A stretch of 64,000 bases of DNA from positions 33,249,884 to 33,313,883 of the forward strand of contig CM059197.1 in assembly GCA_030323885.1 (NCBI GenBank), given 5' to 3'. Below the pieces are notes generated by a model that searched no databases, was not told the origin of the DNA, and was given only the letters and a program-made list of their open reading frames with translations. Positions 50,645 to 62,329 of this stretch are shown one piece after another. This stretch comes from Branchipolynoe longqiensis. Lineage: Eukaryota > Annelida > Polychaeta > Phyllodocida > Polynoidae. Position 1 is the first letter of the stretch. Every line of letters starts with the position of its first letter. The position numbers and the translations under genes are program-made.

Positions 50645-51334
50645 TCCATACTCTATTATGGGAATATAAACAAGGACACTATATATCTTCAGTTCCCTAT
50701 ACAGTACAACCCCGTTAAACCAAGCTCGGTTAAGCCAAACGATCGGTTAATCCAAACTTTTTGTTGGCGGCCCGGCAAAATACTACCATTTATCATTTAA
50801 AAAAGTTGGTTAAACCAAAGTCAGTTAATCCAAAGTATCGGTTAATCCAAAAAATTGTCGGCCCCAGGCCACTTCCGGTACCATTAAACCAAACTTTCAT
50901 ATGGTTTTAAGGTCATCTGACCCTTTTTTATATGATAAATGGTAGTATTTTGGCAGGTCGCTGAAAAAAGTTTGGATTAACCAATCGTTTGATTTAACCG
51001 AGGTTGGTTTAATGGGGTTAAACTGTATATACATAAAAAACAATAATCATAGTGTCCACATACTTTGTACATTCATAATGCACACCCGTTTTTGCCAAAG
51101 CCAATTCAAAGTCAAAGCTCGGTTAAACCTATGATCGGTTAATCCAAACAAATTTCTAGGGTCCCTTCAAGTTTGGTTTAATGGGGTTATACTGTATTAT
51201 AGTATACTCACTATATCCTATCTAACTGGCGCTGTATAGTTACAGTATTGGCCACACCGGCGCCACCTGTGAGGTACTACAAAGTCTAAACACTGTATGC
51301 CAACTGCGTCTGGCCATTATCGCCTATAGACCCG
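50645..51334 (-). repeat. Repeat I interrupted by M3
   Basis: Left part GGAATATAAACAAGGACACT ATATATCTTCAGTTCCCTATA, right part TTATAGTATACTCACTATAT ... GCAACTGCGTCTGGCC (with local differences). Both match 26440-26645 in reverse. M3 lies exactly between. Confidence 0.82.
50702..51194. mobile_element. M3 pogo-like DNA element, complete
   Basis: Ends CAGTACAACCCCGTTAAACC and (inverted) CAGTATAACCCCATTAAACC with TA on each side. Long subterminal arms repeat GGTTAATCCAAA. A second inner terminus ends at 51025 (TTAATGGGGTTAAACTG, then TA), so 50702-51025 may be a complete shorter element nested in or duplicated within the longer one. Non-coding. Confidence 0.85.
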
Positions 51335-51569
51335 TTTGGATGGTCATATTTTAACCGCCTTCTCCTGTTTTCCTACTCTCCTCCTATATTAATATGAATA
51401 AGCAATGCTTAGGACCGACCCCCGTGCCGTATTCGATTAACACAACCACGGTGACTCGATTCGGTGTGCGCTACTCTCCGGCGGAGCATCGTCAAGGCGT
51501 TAAGCCCATAGGCTATTATTAACCAATCACTGTCGTCCACCCTGTTTGCTGCGTAGCGAAGCTCGACGA
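51335..51569. other. Unassigned stretch
   Basis: No family or gene recognised. Confidence 0.4.
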
Positions 51570-51748
51570 GCAATTTCCGTTTCCGTTTGCTGGATTTTGA
51601 TTATTCAAAGCAAGTATGCAAAATGGGAGCCCAAATATAAGGCTATTTCCATTTCCGTTTGCTTGATTTTGATTATTCAACACAAGTATGCAAATGGTGG
51701 CCCAACTATAAGGCTATTTCCGTTTCCGTTTGCTGGATTTTGGTTATG
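51570..51748. repeat. About 72-bp tandem repeat, 2.5 units
   Basis: ATTTCCGTTTCCGTTTGCTGG starts near 51572, 51644 and 51716. Each unit also has GATTTTGATTATTCAA and an octamer-like AGTATGCAAAT. Confidence 0.9.
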
Positions 51749-52081
51749 TCAGTGTCCACCTGAATGAGTACGAGTATTGTTTATGTAAATATATATATAT
51801 ATACGTGTATACCTGGCTGGGTGGGTCAGTTTTATTTCATGAATATAAATACGGAGCGTATCCTTCAGCTGATTCATTATAGAAGTTTGCAGAGCGTTTC
51901 TGCTATGCTACTTCATGGTACCATCCGGTCATTTTGGATGCGCCATATAGGCCTACATTATTCGTTGTAGAAATGTTGATTTATGTATTTTGACGGTAGG
52001 GCGGTTTACCTGGCCAAGGACCGTAAATAAACACAGGCTCTCTCCCACACTTATTGCATTGCTCTTAGTCTTACTCTTTGG

Positions 52082-52285
52082 AATATATATATATATATAT
52101 ATATATATGAAGTATAAGAATTATGCAGGTATAAAGGCACGGAAGGGAAGATTCCCCATATTGGTCATCGTTATGTTGTGTGCTACTTTATGGATGACCC
52201 CCCCATTTCACTGTTGGGACAGGTGGCGCCACCACCCCAACCCTTACCAGTGTCGCGAATACTGTCACTGTCAAAGTGTTATATA
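52082..52285 (+). repeat. (AT)n run and repeat H, second copy
   Basis: An AT run (to about 52109) leads into the unit GTATAAAGGCACGGAAGGG ... GTGTCGCGAATACTGTCACT, the reverse complement of 37044-37225. Another AT tract follows. Confidence 0.75.
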
Positions 52286-52371
52286 TATGTATATATATCT
52301 ATATATATAAGATAGTTTCAAAAATGACTTGGTAGATATAATGGTAGTGTTTTTGTTGTTGTTTGGTATTG

Positions 52372-52540
52372 CCAACACATGGCGACGTCATGCGTGGAAG
52401 CAGGCTTCGAACCCACATGTATGCCATTCCGGGGAGCGCTTCCTAACAATTGGAGTATCTAGACCTCCTCGTGCAGTCCATCTCCCCATGCCTACCTCTG
52501 TATGCGGCATTTCACCTGGGGAGGTGATTGTAGTGCACTA
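52372..52540 (-). mobile_element. SINE-B, diverged
   Basis: GCTTCGAACCCACATGTATG CCATTCCGGGG matches the tRNA-like block on minus. The leader follows at right (CATGCCTACCTCTGTATGCG). Confidence 0.7.
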
Positions 52541-52733
52541 CGCTCACCACCCTAGATGGAATATTGAAGCCCATTTTTACTATTACAAATATTCAGATAG
52601 TGCGTGTCTATTACAATATTACATACACAAGGCAGCTTAGTTCAAAACTACACAGCAATTAACATGTACAGAATCCTGGTCACAGCACCAGTGTGATGGA
52701 AACAAGTATTGCAAACAAATTGCAACATCATTC

Positions 52734-52855
52734 CTAGAACAGCACTCGAACCCACAGTTCTGCCATTCTGGGGCGGGTGTCCTAACCATTAGCCTAATGC
52801 AAATCAACCTGCGCATGCGTATTTGCGTTTGTGAAATTTCACCGGGAAAGGTGAG
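52734..52855 (-). mobile_element. SINE-B, shorter diverged copy
   Basis: CACTCGAACCCACAGTTCTG CCATTCTGGGG and GTCCTAACCATTAGCCTAATG on plus, with a decayed leader. Confidence 0.65.
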
Positions 52856-52997
52856 AGCAACTCACGGCACTAGTTATAAAGAATCTTAAACTGTACATAT
52901 AAGAATCTACTGCATTGCCTTTGTTAAAAATGCCCATGCAACCAGTTGATTTCCAGTGTCAGTGCTGTCTTGTTACAGTCATACATTTTAGTTTGTG

Positions 52998-53520
52998 TTA
53001 AAGTTGCAGTACGATGGCTTTCGAATGTTTCCATCATTTTTGAGATAAATATATGAAGTTGACTATTATGACCTACTATTCATTATTCCGGAGTCAGTTT
53101 GAAGGAACATGGCTAGTTTTGGAGCAATTTGAGCTGAAAGAACCCAAAATCATTTTGGCAAGCTTGTCAAAAGTCTCATTGTTGTGGCCCAGATTAACAT
53201 CTCGCAAAGATCATGTGATGCAGAATGACCTATTAATGTGTAGGTAGGGTGGAACCTTACTAATGCCATATATGGTACTGGGAATGAGGGTAGGACTAAT
53301 ATTAATAAGGTCGTGAGATTGTTTTCCTTCTCCCTGCTTAATGGTTGTGTCAAAGTAGGTGGCCAAAGGGATGGGGATAATAAATCCACTGATTATTCTG
53401 TATATGCTGCCACAAAGCCTTAGTTAATGCACCAGTATCTAAGTTGGATAAATAGAATCAAATGTAAGTATGTGTTTTGGTTTTGACAAAGATATGTTTC
53501 ATCGGACCATGCAACTTTAA
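52998..53520 (-). mobile_element. M1 with a roughly 170-bp unrelated insert
   Basis: Ends TTAAAGTTGCAGTACGATGG and CATCGGACCATGCAACTTTAA; centre TTTTGGCAAGCTTGTCAAAAG. Between about 53190 and 53400 it carries sequence not seen in other M1 copies. Confidence 0.8.
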
Positions 53521-53759
53521 CATATAGCTCCTCCAGCGCCCTGGGTACTACAGTGACCTGCACACTTCCCACACAGCCCACACGTCCTGAGAAATAAATA
53601 TCTTGTTAACACGGCTTTAACCGGACTTAGTGCGGCGCCCGGGGAAAAAAAAGCTTTTGTGTCGGCAGGAAAGAAGATCACAAGAAGGCGCAGAAATAAC
53701 ATCTCTAAAAAGGGAAAGCAAGTGTGAGAGAAACAACAGATGATGGCAGGAAATTCAGA
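53521..53759. other. Unassigned stretch
   Basis: No family or gene recognised. Confidence 0.4.
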
Positions 53760-54135
53760 ACGTCGCATTCTCCCCACCTGCCTCCCCCGCCTCCCCCCTC
53801 CCTCCTCGCCCCCTCCCTCCTCCGCCCCCTCCACCTCCCTCCTCCCCCTCCCCCTCCCTCCTCCGCCCCCTCCCCCGGCCTGCTCCTCCCCCTCCCCCTC
53901 CCTGCTCCTCCCCCTCCCCTCCCTGCTCCTCCCCTGCCTCCTCCCCCCTCCCTGCTCCTCCCCCGCCTCCCTCCTCCTCCCACATCTCCACTCCTCCCTC
54001 TCCTCTCCTCCGGCCTCGCCTCCCCCGCCTTCTCCTACCACTCATCCGCACCTGCACTCCTCCCCCCCTCTCCTCCGTCTCCCTTTCCTCCTCCCTAACC
54101 CATCTCCCCTCCTCTCCTTCCGCCTCCCCTCTTCC
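53760..54135. repeat. (CCCTCCCTCCTC)n C/T tract
   Basis: Almost pure pyrimidine on plus, with CTCCTCCCCCTCCCCCTCC units. Confidence 0.95.
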
Positions 54136-54169
54136 CATTAGCGGCTCCCCTCATTATTTGCCGCACCTC

Positions 54170-54970
54170 TTCCATGTACTCTCTTCCTTCTCCCCTTTCT
54201 TACTCCCCTTCTGCCTTGTTCTCTCGTCTCCATCTTGTCTTCCTTCCCTCGCCTCCTAATTCTCCTCTTCTCCGCTCTGCCACTCCTCGTGTCCTCCTTT
54301 CCCCCGGTCTTTGTCTCCTCCCCTCCCCTCCTCCTCCCCCCTCTGCTCCTCTGCTCCTCTGCTCCTCTTCTCCTTTCCTTCTGTGCTTCTCTCCTCCTCC
54401 CCTCCTCTCCTCCTCTCCTCCTCTCCTCCTCTCCTCTCCTCCCCTCCCGTCCTCCCCTCCTCTCATCCTCTTCTCCTTTCCTCCTCTGCTTCTCTCCTCC
54501 TGTCCTCCTCCCCTCCTCTTCTCCCCTCCTCTCCTGCTCTCCTCTCCTCCCCTCCTCCCCTCCTCTCATCCTCTTCTCCTTTCCTCCTCTGTTTCTCTCC
54601 TCCTGTCCTTCTCCCCTCCTCTTCTCCCTCCTCCCTCCTCCTCCCTCCTCCTCCTCCTCCTCCTCCCTCTCCTCCTCTCCTCCTGCCTTCCTCTCCTGCC
54701 CTCCTCCTCTCCTCCTGTCCTCCTCTCCTCCTCTCCTATTCTCCTCCCGTCCTCCCCCCTACTCCCTTCCCCTCCTCCCCCCTCCTCTCCTCCTCCCCTC
54801 CTCCTCCCCTACTCTCCTCCTCTCCTACTCTCCTCCTCCCCTCCTCCTCTCCTCCTCCCCTCCTCTCCTCCTCTCCTACTCTCTTACTTTCCTCTCCTCC
54901 TCTTCTCCCCCTTCTACTCTTCTCCATCCTCCCCTCCTCCCTTCTCCTCCCACCTCCTCTTCCTACTGCT
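54170..54970. repeat. (CTCCTCTCCT)n C/T tract
   Basis: About 800 bp. A longer unit of about 110 bp with TCATCCTCTTCTCCTTTCCT is visible at 54463-54640. Confidence 0.95.
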
Positions 54971-55120
54971 CCTTCCCTTGATGAGACTCGTTATCCTTAT
55001 AGGCGATGTTCTACTCAGCATTGACAAATTGTTCATTGATATTAGATTCTATTATTCTCGACTTCCGTATGAGAATAACTCAGTCCACCATGTGATAGCT
55101 AGTCGTAATACAGTACAACC
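54971..55120. other. Unassigned stretch
   Basis: Nothing recognised. Confidence 0.4.
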
Positions 55121-55402
55121 TAATGCCTAGTACACACCTACCGCTTGTGCGCACCCACCTACCAATATACGATCTAAAACTGCCCGTTTCGCACACAAAA
55201 ATTGCTAGGTGTGCGCTCCCCGCGCACACCTAGCGATTGCGATTCGCGCATAAAACCTCAGTTTTAGGGCTAAAACCGACCGATTATGATTGCGATTCGC
55301 GATTCGAAAAATGAATCGGCCCATTTTCAGTTTTAAGCGGGTCAGGTCGAGTCGCGAGTTTTAGTGCGCGAATCCTATACGGTAGGTGTGTACCAGGCAT
55401 AA
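55121..55402. mobile_element. M4 DNA element, second copy
   Basis: TAA then TGCCTAGTACACACCTACC, inverted partner GGTAGGTGTGTACCAGGCA then TAA: a matching 3-bp TAA duplication. Interior as at 42833-43102. Confidence 0.88.
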
Positions 55403-55600
55403 GCCTACTGCATGAGGCTAGATTCCCGACGCTCATAATGGGTTTAAAACACAATAAGCTTGCAGTGAATTTGTCGGGGACGGAAAGCACTAGATGAGGC
55501 CTTGGTGAGGTGGGTGCTCCCAGGCCCTGGGCACACATCCACACGTGCTCCTTGAGAGGGACAATATTGTGCCTTCAGGCCTAAGGGACGATGTCACAAA
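55403..55600. other. Unassigned stretch
   Basis: Nothing recognised. Confidence 0.4.
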
Positions 55601-57600
55601 ATGGGAGGAGGAGGTGGTCTGCCGTTATTGCCTCCCTCGTCCCCCTTGCCTCAACCCTCCTCTTCCTCCTCATCACCCCACTTTCCGTACCTCTTTGTAC
55701 TCTTGCTCTGGCCTTTACCCTCCTATTCGGCACTCCTCCTGCTCTCTATCTGCTCTTCTTTCTGTTCTTAAGTTTCCTTCTACTCTCCTTCTCTCCTTCT
55801 CTCCTGCTGCTCTTTTCATGCTTTCCTTTTCCCCTGCTATTATTCTGCTCTCCTTTGATCGCCTCCTAGTCTCCTCCTGTTGGTTCTCCTCCTGCTTTTC
55901 TCCTTCTGCTCTCCGGCTCATGTTCCATCCTGCTCTTCCCTGCTCTTCCCAAGTTCTCCTGTTCCTTTGCTCCTTCTGCTCTCTCTCTGCTCACCTGCTC
56001 CTTCTGCTTCTCCAACCCCCCACCTGCTCTCCTGCTGTCAGCCTCTCTTCCTGCTTACCTTCTCCTGTTCTCCTACTTCCCTACTGCTGCCCTGTTGTTC
56101 TCCTCCTCCTGGCATCTTATTCTCCTACTCTCCTCTTGTTCTGCAGCTCTCCTCATGCGCTCCTACTGATCTTATCCTCACCCCATGCTCTCCTCATGCT
56201 CTCCTACTGCTCCACCAATGATGTCCACATCCTCTCCTCATGCGCTACTCCTGGTCTCCTGTACTCCTCCTTGTCTCGTCCTGCTCTCCTACCCTTCTGC
56301 TATCCTGTTCTCCTGAGCTTCTGTTCTCCTTCTCTCCTACTGTTCTCTTCCTGTTCTCTTCCTGTTCTCCTCCTATTCTCCCCTTCTCCTGATATCATAT
56401 TCTCCTTCTGCGCTTCTGTTCTCATGCTCTCCTACTGTTCTCTATATGTTCTCCTCCTGTTCTCCTACTGGTCTCTATCTGTTCTCCTCTTCTCCTCCTA
56501 TTCTCCCCTTCTCCTGATATCCTATTCTCCTTCTGCGCTTCTGTTCTCAGGTTCTCCTACTCTTCTCTATCTGTTCGCCTCCTGTTCTCCTCCTGTTCTC
56601 CTCCTGTTCTCCTCCTGTTCTCCTCCTGTTCTCCCATTCTCCTGCTATCCTCTTCTCCTTCTGCGCTTCTGTTCTCCTGCTCTCCTACTGTTCTTTTTTT
56701 GTTCTCCACCTGTTCTCCTGTTCTCCCCTTCTGATATCCTCTTTTCCTTATGTGATTCTGTTTTCCTTCTCTCCTACTGTTCTCTACCTGTTCTCTACCT
56801 GTTCTCCTCTTGTTCTCCTCCCGTTCTGTTCCTATTCTCCCCTTCTCCTGTTCTCTATTTGTGTTCCACCTGTTCTCCTGTTCTCCCCTTCTCCTGCTAT
56901 CCTCTTCTCCTTCTGCGCTTCTGTTCTCCTGCTCTCCTACTGTTCTCTATTTGTTCTCCACCTGTTCTCCTGTTCTCCCCTTTGGATATCCTCTTCTCCT
57001 TATGTGCTTCTGGGTTCTTTCTCTCCTACTGTTCTCTATCTGTTCTCCTCTTGTTCTCATCCCGTTTTCTTCCTATTCTCCCCTTCTCCTGATATCCTCT
57101 TCTCCTTCTGCGCTTCTGTTCTCCTGCTCTCCTACTGATCTGTATCTGTTCCCCTCCTGTTCTCCTACTGTTCTCTACCTGTTCTGCTCCTGTTCTCCCC
57201 ATCTGATATCCTCTACTCCTTCTGTGCTTCTGTTCTCCTGCTCTTCTACTGATCTGTATATGTTCTCCTCCTGTTCTCCTACTGTTCTCTATCTGTTCTC
57301 CTCCTGTTCTCCCCTTCTGATATCCTCTTCTCCTTCTGCGCTTCTGTTCTCCTGCTCTCATATTGATCTGTATATGTTCTCCTCCTGTTCTCATACTGTT
57401 CTCTATCTGTTCTCCTCCTGTTCTCCCCATCTGATATCCTCTTCTCCTTCTGTGCTTCTGTTATCCTGCTCTCTTATTGATCTCTATCTGTTCTCCTCCG
57501 GTTCTCCTACTGTTCGCTATCTGTTCTCACCCTGTTCTCCCCTTCTGATATCCTCTTCTCATTCTGTTCTCCTGCTCTCCTATTGATCTCCTCCTCCTAC
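55601..57600. repeat. C/T minisatellite with a higher-order unit of about 115 bp
   Basis: Basic words are TTCTCCTGC, TCCTCCTG and TTCTCCTACTG. From about 56390 a longer unit anchored by CTGATATCCTCTTCTCC recurs, with late copies near 57205, 57318, 57434 and 57547 (114-116 bp apart). It contains TTCTGCGCTTCTGTTCTCC and CTATCTGTTCTCCTCC. Open frames of several hundred codons follow from the composition. Confidence 0.95.
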
Positions 57601-58471
57601 TTTCCTACTTTTCCATTTGCACTCCACTGAGGTTTATTCGTGTTCTTAATGAATCGCTATTAATCGTATAGTGATCACAGGGTGTTGAAAGGTTTGTTTG
57701 GTCTGTGTGAATCATCCAGGATCAGCGAATTGATCCGCCCCCACATGTCCATCCTCCCCTTCCCCCCCTCCCACAACCCCCACCTCCAGCACCCATAGAA
57801 CTAGACATCAGAAAAGGGTGACTTTTCTCATTGTCTTGTCTCACCTAACCGGGTGTGTGTCTGCATTGTGAGAATTATGTCATGTTTTCAAATGATTAAG
57901 GTATAAGTTACTTCCCATTAATTCATAAACATTCCAGCCAATATATATTATTAGTTGATGCATCATTCCTTCAGTGAGTGAATAATAAATATTTAATTTG
58001 TATCATATGATCAATTCTATTCTCGCCATTTCTTGGAAACTACTTCCGCCGCTACTCCAGACATGTTTTAGATAAAACATTAATCGATCATATTATTAGT
58101 TATTCACACAGATGAATTACTGTCGAATTGCACAAATTCAAACATTTTCATCGAGCAATCCTTTTCTGCTGAGCTGTCGCTAAGAATATGATCTTCCCTT
58201 CTTTCTCATTATTGTAATTGGTATTTAGAGTTAAATTGGGGGAGATTAATTAGTAGATTTAAGAATCGAACTTTCAGTTGAACAAGCTTCCACTTTCTGC
58301 CTCTAGTCTTGGAGGTAATAATCTCTTTTGGATTATTGAGGTTCTCGTAATATTGGCGAAATTAATTCAAAGTCTGCATTTATTAGAATTCTGACTATTT
58401 CAATTCCAAACTTGACCGTTGCTAAGATACTGCTTGTTGCTGAACAATTTGCTAAGGGTACGAGAACTTTA
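57601..58471. other. Unassigned AT-rich stretch
   Basis: No repeat family found; some AATTAAT-rich sequence. No exon recognised. Confidence 0.4.
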
Positions 58472-58641
58472 CAGTTTAACCTCTCTAACCGACCACCTCC
58501 ACAGATTGGCCATGCCCCTATATCGATCACTTTATTTGGGTCCCAAACGATCGCCCATACAATACCATTGTAACGATAAAAAAACCTCTCTAAACTGAGC
58601 CCCTCCCTAAATGGACTATTTAAAGTCGAGAGGTTTGACTG
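58472..58641. mobile_element. M2, complete
   Basis: CAGTTTAACCTCTCTAACCG to the inverted end GAGAGGTTTGACTG with TA at right. An internal AAACCTCTCTAAACTGAG resembles another terminus. Confidence 0.82.
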
Positions 58642-58990
58642 TAGATAAATAGATGGATGTCGCAATCCTATTGAGTGTCTAAGAGGAGAGGTTTCAAACT
58701 TAGGTTCCATCCATTCTTGGGCCAGCACCATATATAGCCACAAGGCCTGTCCGAGCAGTAGGCAAAAAAAAAACCCCACAAAAAATACCTACTTTTCAAA
58801 ATCGTGACCTAATTGTTCAACTCACCGGGATGTCACGTGACCTTCCAGGTGACCTAGTTATCTAAGCGTTACCAGGTGACGGCTCCAATTGGCGCTGGCA
58901 TAGACACGTGACTTCCGTGCGTTATCCCGTGAGCCTTTGCCCCCGTGCGTCCACTTTCTGACATGCGCATTACCATCATGCCTTTCTTCC
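58642..58990. other. Unassigned stretch with E-box motifs
   Basis: GTCACGTGAC at 58832-58841 is a perfect 10-bp palindrome of USF/TFE type, with ACACGTGACTTCC near 58903. ATGCGCATTACC and CTTCCGGCC words follow at 58964-58997. No exon recognised. Confidence 0.35.
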
Positions 58991-59499
58991 GGCCACTGCC
59001 TTGCCCCCCCTCCCCCCCCCCCACCCCCCCCTCCCGCACCCGCACCCGCCCACTTCTTAACCCGGCACTGCTCCCTCCGACATGAGTGCTCTCTACTGAC
59101 CTGCCCCCTTGCAGCCTTTAAAAAAATGTATTTCACCCCCTTTCTTAATTTTTTCCCTCCCGGTGTCTTTGCGTCGTATTCCTACTGGCTGGCTGATGTT
59201 CTGTCTTTTTTCTTTTCCTTTCTTTGCTCTTCTTTTATTTTCTGGAGTCTGTTTATTTATTTATTTATTTATTTATTAATTTGCACTTCCGGTTGCTTTA
59301 ACCCTCCCCCACCCCAAACCCCAACGGTCTGTCTGTGCATGCCACACACATTCCGGAATGCCTCCAATGATAGACTCAAACTGGTGCCTGTCGTTCCCAG
59401 CACGGCACCTATCTCGTCACCCTAGATCCCACTCTAGACAAGAAGGTGCAAGGTGTGTGTGTGGGTGGGAGGTGTGTGTGTGTGGGGGGGGGGGCTGGT
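58991..59499. other. Poly-C runs, (TTTA)n and unassigned sequence
   Basis: C-rich block 59004-59050; (TTTA)n at about 59252-59282; GT-rich end at 59455-59490. Confidence 0.5.
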
Positions 59500-61550
59500 G
59501 GGTCCCCTGCTATTCCCGGCGCCTCCTGCATTCCCCAACCTCCAACCCTCAATGAGGATCCCCCATCTCAATGCCCCCCCTCAATCCTACTCCACCCCCA
59601 CCCCCACCACCCTCACCCCTGTACTCACACACCTCACCCCCCCCCCCCCCACATCACCCACTCCTGCTGCCATCCACACCCCCACTCTCACCCCCACACT
59701 CTGCTGAACCCCTGTCACCCCATCCACACACTCCGCACACCCTTTCTCTCCATTCCCATCTCCCCTCGCCCCTCTCTCCATTCCCAGCTCCCCTCTCTCC
59801 ATTCCCATCTCCCCTCTCCCCTCCGCCCCGTCTCCCCTCTCCCCTACGCCATTCCCCTCTAGCCTCTCCCCTCTCTCCATTCCCCTCTCCCCTCTCTCCA
59901 TTCCCATCTCCCCTCTCCTCTCCGCCCCATCTCCCCGTTCCCCTCCGCCATTCCCCTCTCCCCTCTCCCCTCTCTCCATTCCCCTCTCCCCTCTCCATTC
60001 CGATCTCCCCTCTCTCCATTCCCATCTCCCCTCTCCCCTCCGCCATTCCAATCTCCCCACGCCCCTCTCTCCATTCCCATCTCCCGTCGCCCTCTCTCCA
60101 TTCCAATCTCCCCTCTCTTCTCCGGCATTCCCATCTCCGCTCTCCCCCTCCGCCATTCCCTTCTCCCCTCTCCCCTCCGCCATTCACATCTTCCTCTCCG
60201 CCGTTCCCATGTCCCCTCGCCCCTCTCTCCATTCCCATCTCCGCTCTCCCCTCAGCCATTCCCATCTCCCCTCTGTAATGCGCATCCCCTTCTCCGCCAC
60301 CACGATATCCCTCTCAACTCTCTCTACCCTCTCTCCTCTCTTCCCCTCACCCATCTCCCCATCTCTTTTCCTTCCCCTTCCCTCCGATCCCCTCTCCCCC
60401 CATTCCTCTTCTCTCCTCTCCCGCATCCCCTCCCCTCTCCCTTCTCTCTTCTCCTTTCTACCTTCTCCCATCTCCCCTCTCCCCTCCCCGCTCTCCGGTC
60501 TCCCCTCTACCTCTTCTCTCTTCCCTCTCCCCTCTCCCATCTCAGCTGTCTCCTATTCCCTCTCCTCAGCCACCTCGCACCTTCTGTTCCCTCCCCTCTC
60601 CCCTTTTCATTTTCCTATTTCCCCTCTCCCATTCTCCGCTCTCCTCTCTCCTCTCAGCTTTCCCTTCTCCTCTCCCCTCTTCTTTATCCCTTCCCCATTA
60701 TCCCTTATCTCATCTCCCATCTCCCCTCCCCTTTCCCGCTCCGTGTCCGCCTCCCATTCCACCACCCCTCGCCCATCCCCCTCTCCCCTCTCCCATCTCC
60801 TATCCTCTCCCACCCTCCCTCCCACCCATCTCCCCTCCCCTCCCTCACCACTCTCTCCTCCCTCGTCAACCCTCTCCCTTCCCCCACCCCTCTCTGTTTC
60901 CCCACCCTCTCCCTTCCGCCGCCCCCCGTGCCTTCCCCACCCCTCTCCCCACTGCCACCCACTCCCCACTCCCGTCCCTTCCCTCACCCCTCTCCCTTCC
61001 CCACCGCTCTCCCATCTTCCACTCCCTCCCTCCCCCAACCTTTCCCCTCCCCTTTCCCTTCCCCATCTCCCTTCCCCCACCACCTCTCCTGTCTCCCTTC
61101 TCCCCTCTCCCCACTCCCCTCCCCCAACCCTCTCCCTTCCCGCCCTCTATTCCCCTCTCTGTTTCCCCGCCCCTCTCCCTTCCGCCGCCCCTGTGACTTC
61201 CCCCACCCCTCTCACCACTTCCCCACTCCCCCGCTCCCCCTCCCTTGCTTCGCTCCTCCCCCTTCCGCCACCACTCTCCCCTCTCCCACTCCCCTCCCTC
61301 CCCTACCCTTTTCCCTCCCCTTTCCCTTCCCCATCTCCCTTCCCCCCACCACCTTTCCTTTCTCCCTTATCCCTTCTCCCTTCTCCCTTCTCCCTTCTCA
61401 CTTCTCCCCCTCTCCCCACTCCCCTCCCCCACCCACTCCCTTCCCCCCCCCCACCCCTCTTCCCTTCCCCGACCCCTCTCCGCCCCCACCCCTCTCCCCA
61501 CTCCCCACTCCCCAGCCCTCTCTCACCCTACTCCCCGCTCCACCCGGGCG
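59500..61550. repeat. (CCCCTCTCCATTC)n C/T tract, about 2 kb
   Basis: Left part CACCCC-rich (59580-59720). From 59745 CTCTCCATTCCCATCTCCCC units of 20-40 bp dominate, later CTCCCCACTCCC. Both strands stay open over long distances. No protein features. Confidence 0.95.
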
Positions 61551-62100
61551 GCCTCCGCTGACACTAATTCGTGCCGACAAAGTCCGTGGCCCCGTCAACA
61601 CCCTCCCATCATGCCCTGCGACTGCTTTCCGTCCGTTTCTGAGGCCACGTGCTTATTGGAACATATGTCGGGCGGCAGTTGCGCCGACTCCTGCCTGGTC
61701 CCACTGCACCGACTTTCCACAGACAACTCGCGCGCCCCGCTGTATATATATATATATATATATATATATGTAGACTAATGCATTGTGGGAATTTTACTCA
61801 ATATTGCGATCATACAGGTCAATCCCATTACCCTGCCGCTTATCCCGATACTAGCGCCGCCAACGGTCGTTTCTGATCCTTCAACTCATTATTTTTCGTT
61901 GGAATATATATATATATATAGATATATATATGAAAAGATATATATATATATATCTAGATTATTTATATCTACATGAATATTGCGCCACAGTCCTCAGTTG
62001 CTAATAGTTTGCGCAACCATTCATGAATTACGTGATGAAAAAAATGTGTTTCCTCATTGGTGATATTTTAGTAATGAAATATAACTGTCGCCTTAGGAAC
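61551..62100. other. Unassigned stretch with AT microsatellites
   Basis: AT runs at 61742-61770 and 61903-61952. The intervening sequence is not assigned. Confidence 0.5.
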
Positions 62101-62184
62101 ATAGACCCCTCCTCCCCCACCTCCTGGAGTGATGAGGGGGTAAGGGATTGAGGGGGCGGGTGGGGGGGGGGGGCGGCCCAGGGG

Positions 62185-62320
62185 AGCCGTGCAAATGGGT
62201 AGAACGGTGCGAGCCAACGCGCCTGCGCGCGGCCATGCGCGCGGGGTATTGGTGTGCTTCCGGTTGACGGCGCAGGTTGGCAATATGGCGGCCCGACATG
62301 CAGGCTGGCCCGTGTCTGGA
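62185..62320. promoter_or_regulatory. Promoter-like patch: NRF1, ETS and YY1-like motifs
   Basis: GCGCCTGCGCGCGGCCATGC (about 62219-62238), GTGCTTCCGGTTG and CAATATGGCGGCC (about 62281-62293) follow within 80 bp. The ATG in ATGGCGGCC opens a short frame (MAARHAGWP) that soon enters a GT repeat, so coding is doubtful. Confidence 0.4.
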
Positions 62321-62329
62321 TGGGTGTGG

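Noticed and set aside
55545..57092. 515-codon frame, the longest in the window
   Set aside because: C/T minisatellite; Ser/Leu/Pro/Cys composition is dictated by the repeat.
58333..58779. 148-codon minus-strand frame with a hydrophobic start
   Set aside because: It runs straight through a complete M2 MITE (58472-58641), so it cannot be an ancestral gene.
60209..61561. 450-codon Pro/Ser/Leu frame
   Set aside because: (CTCTCCC)n repeat; all frames open.
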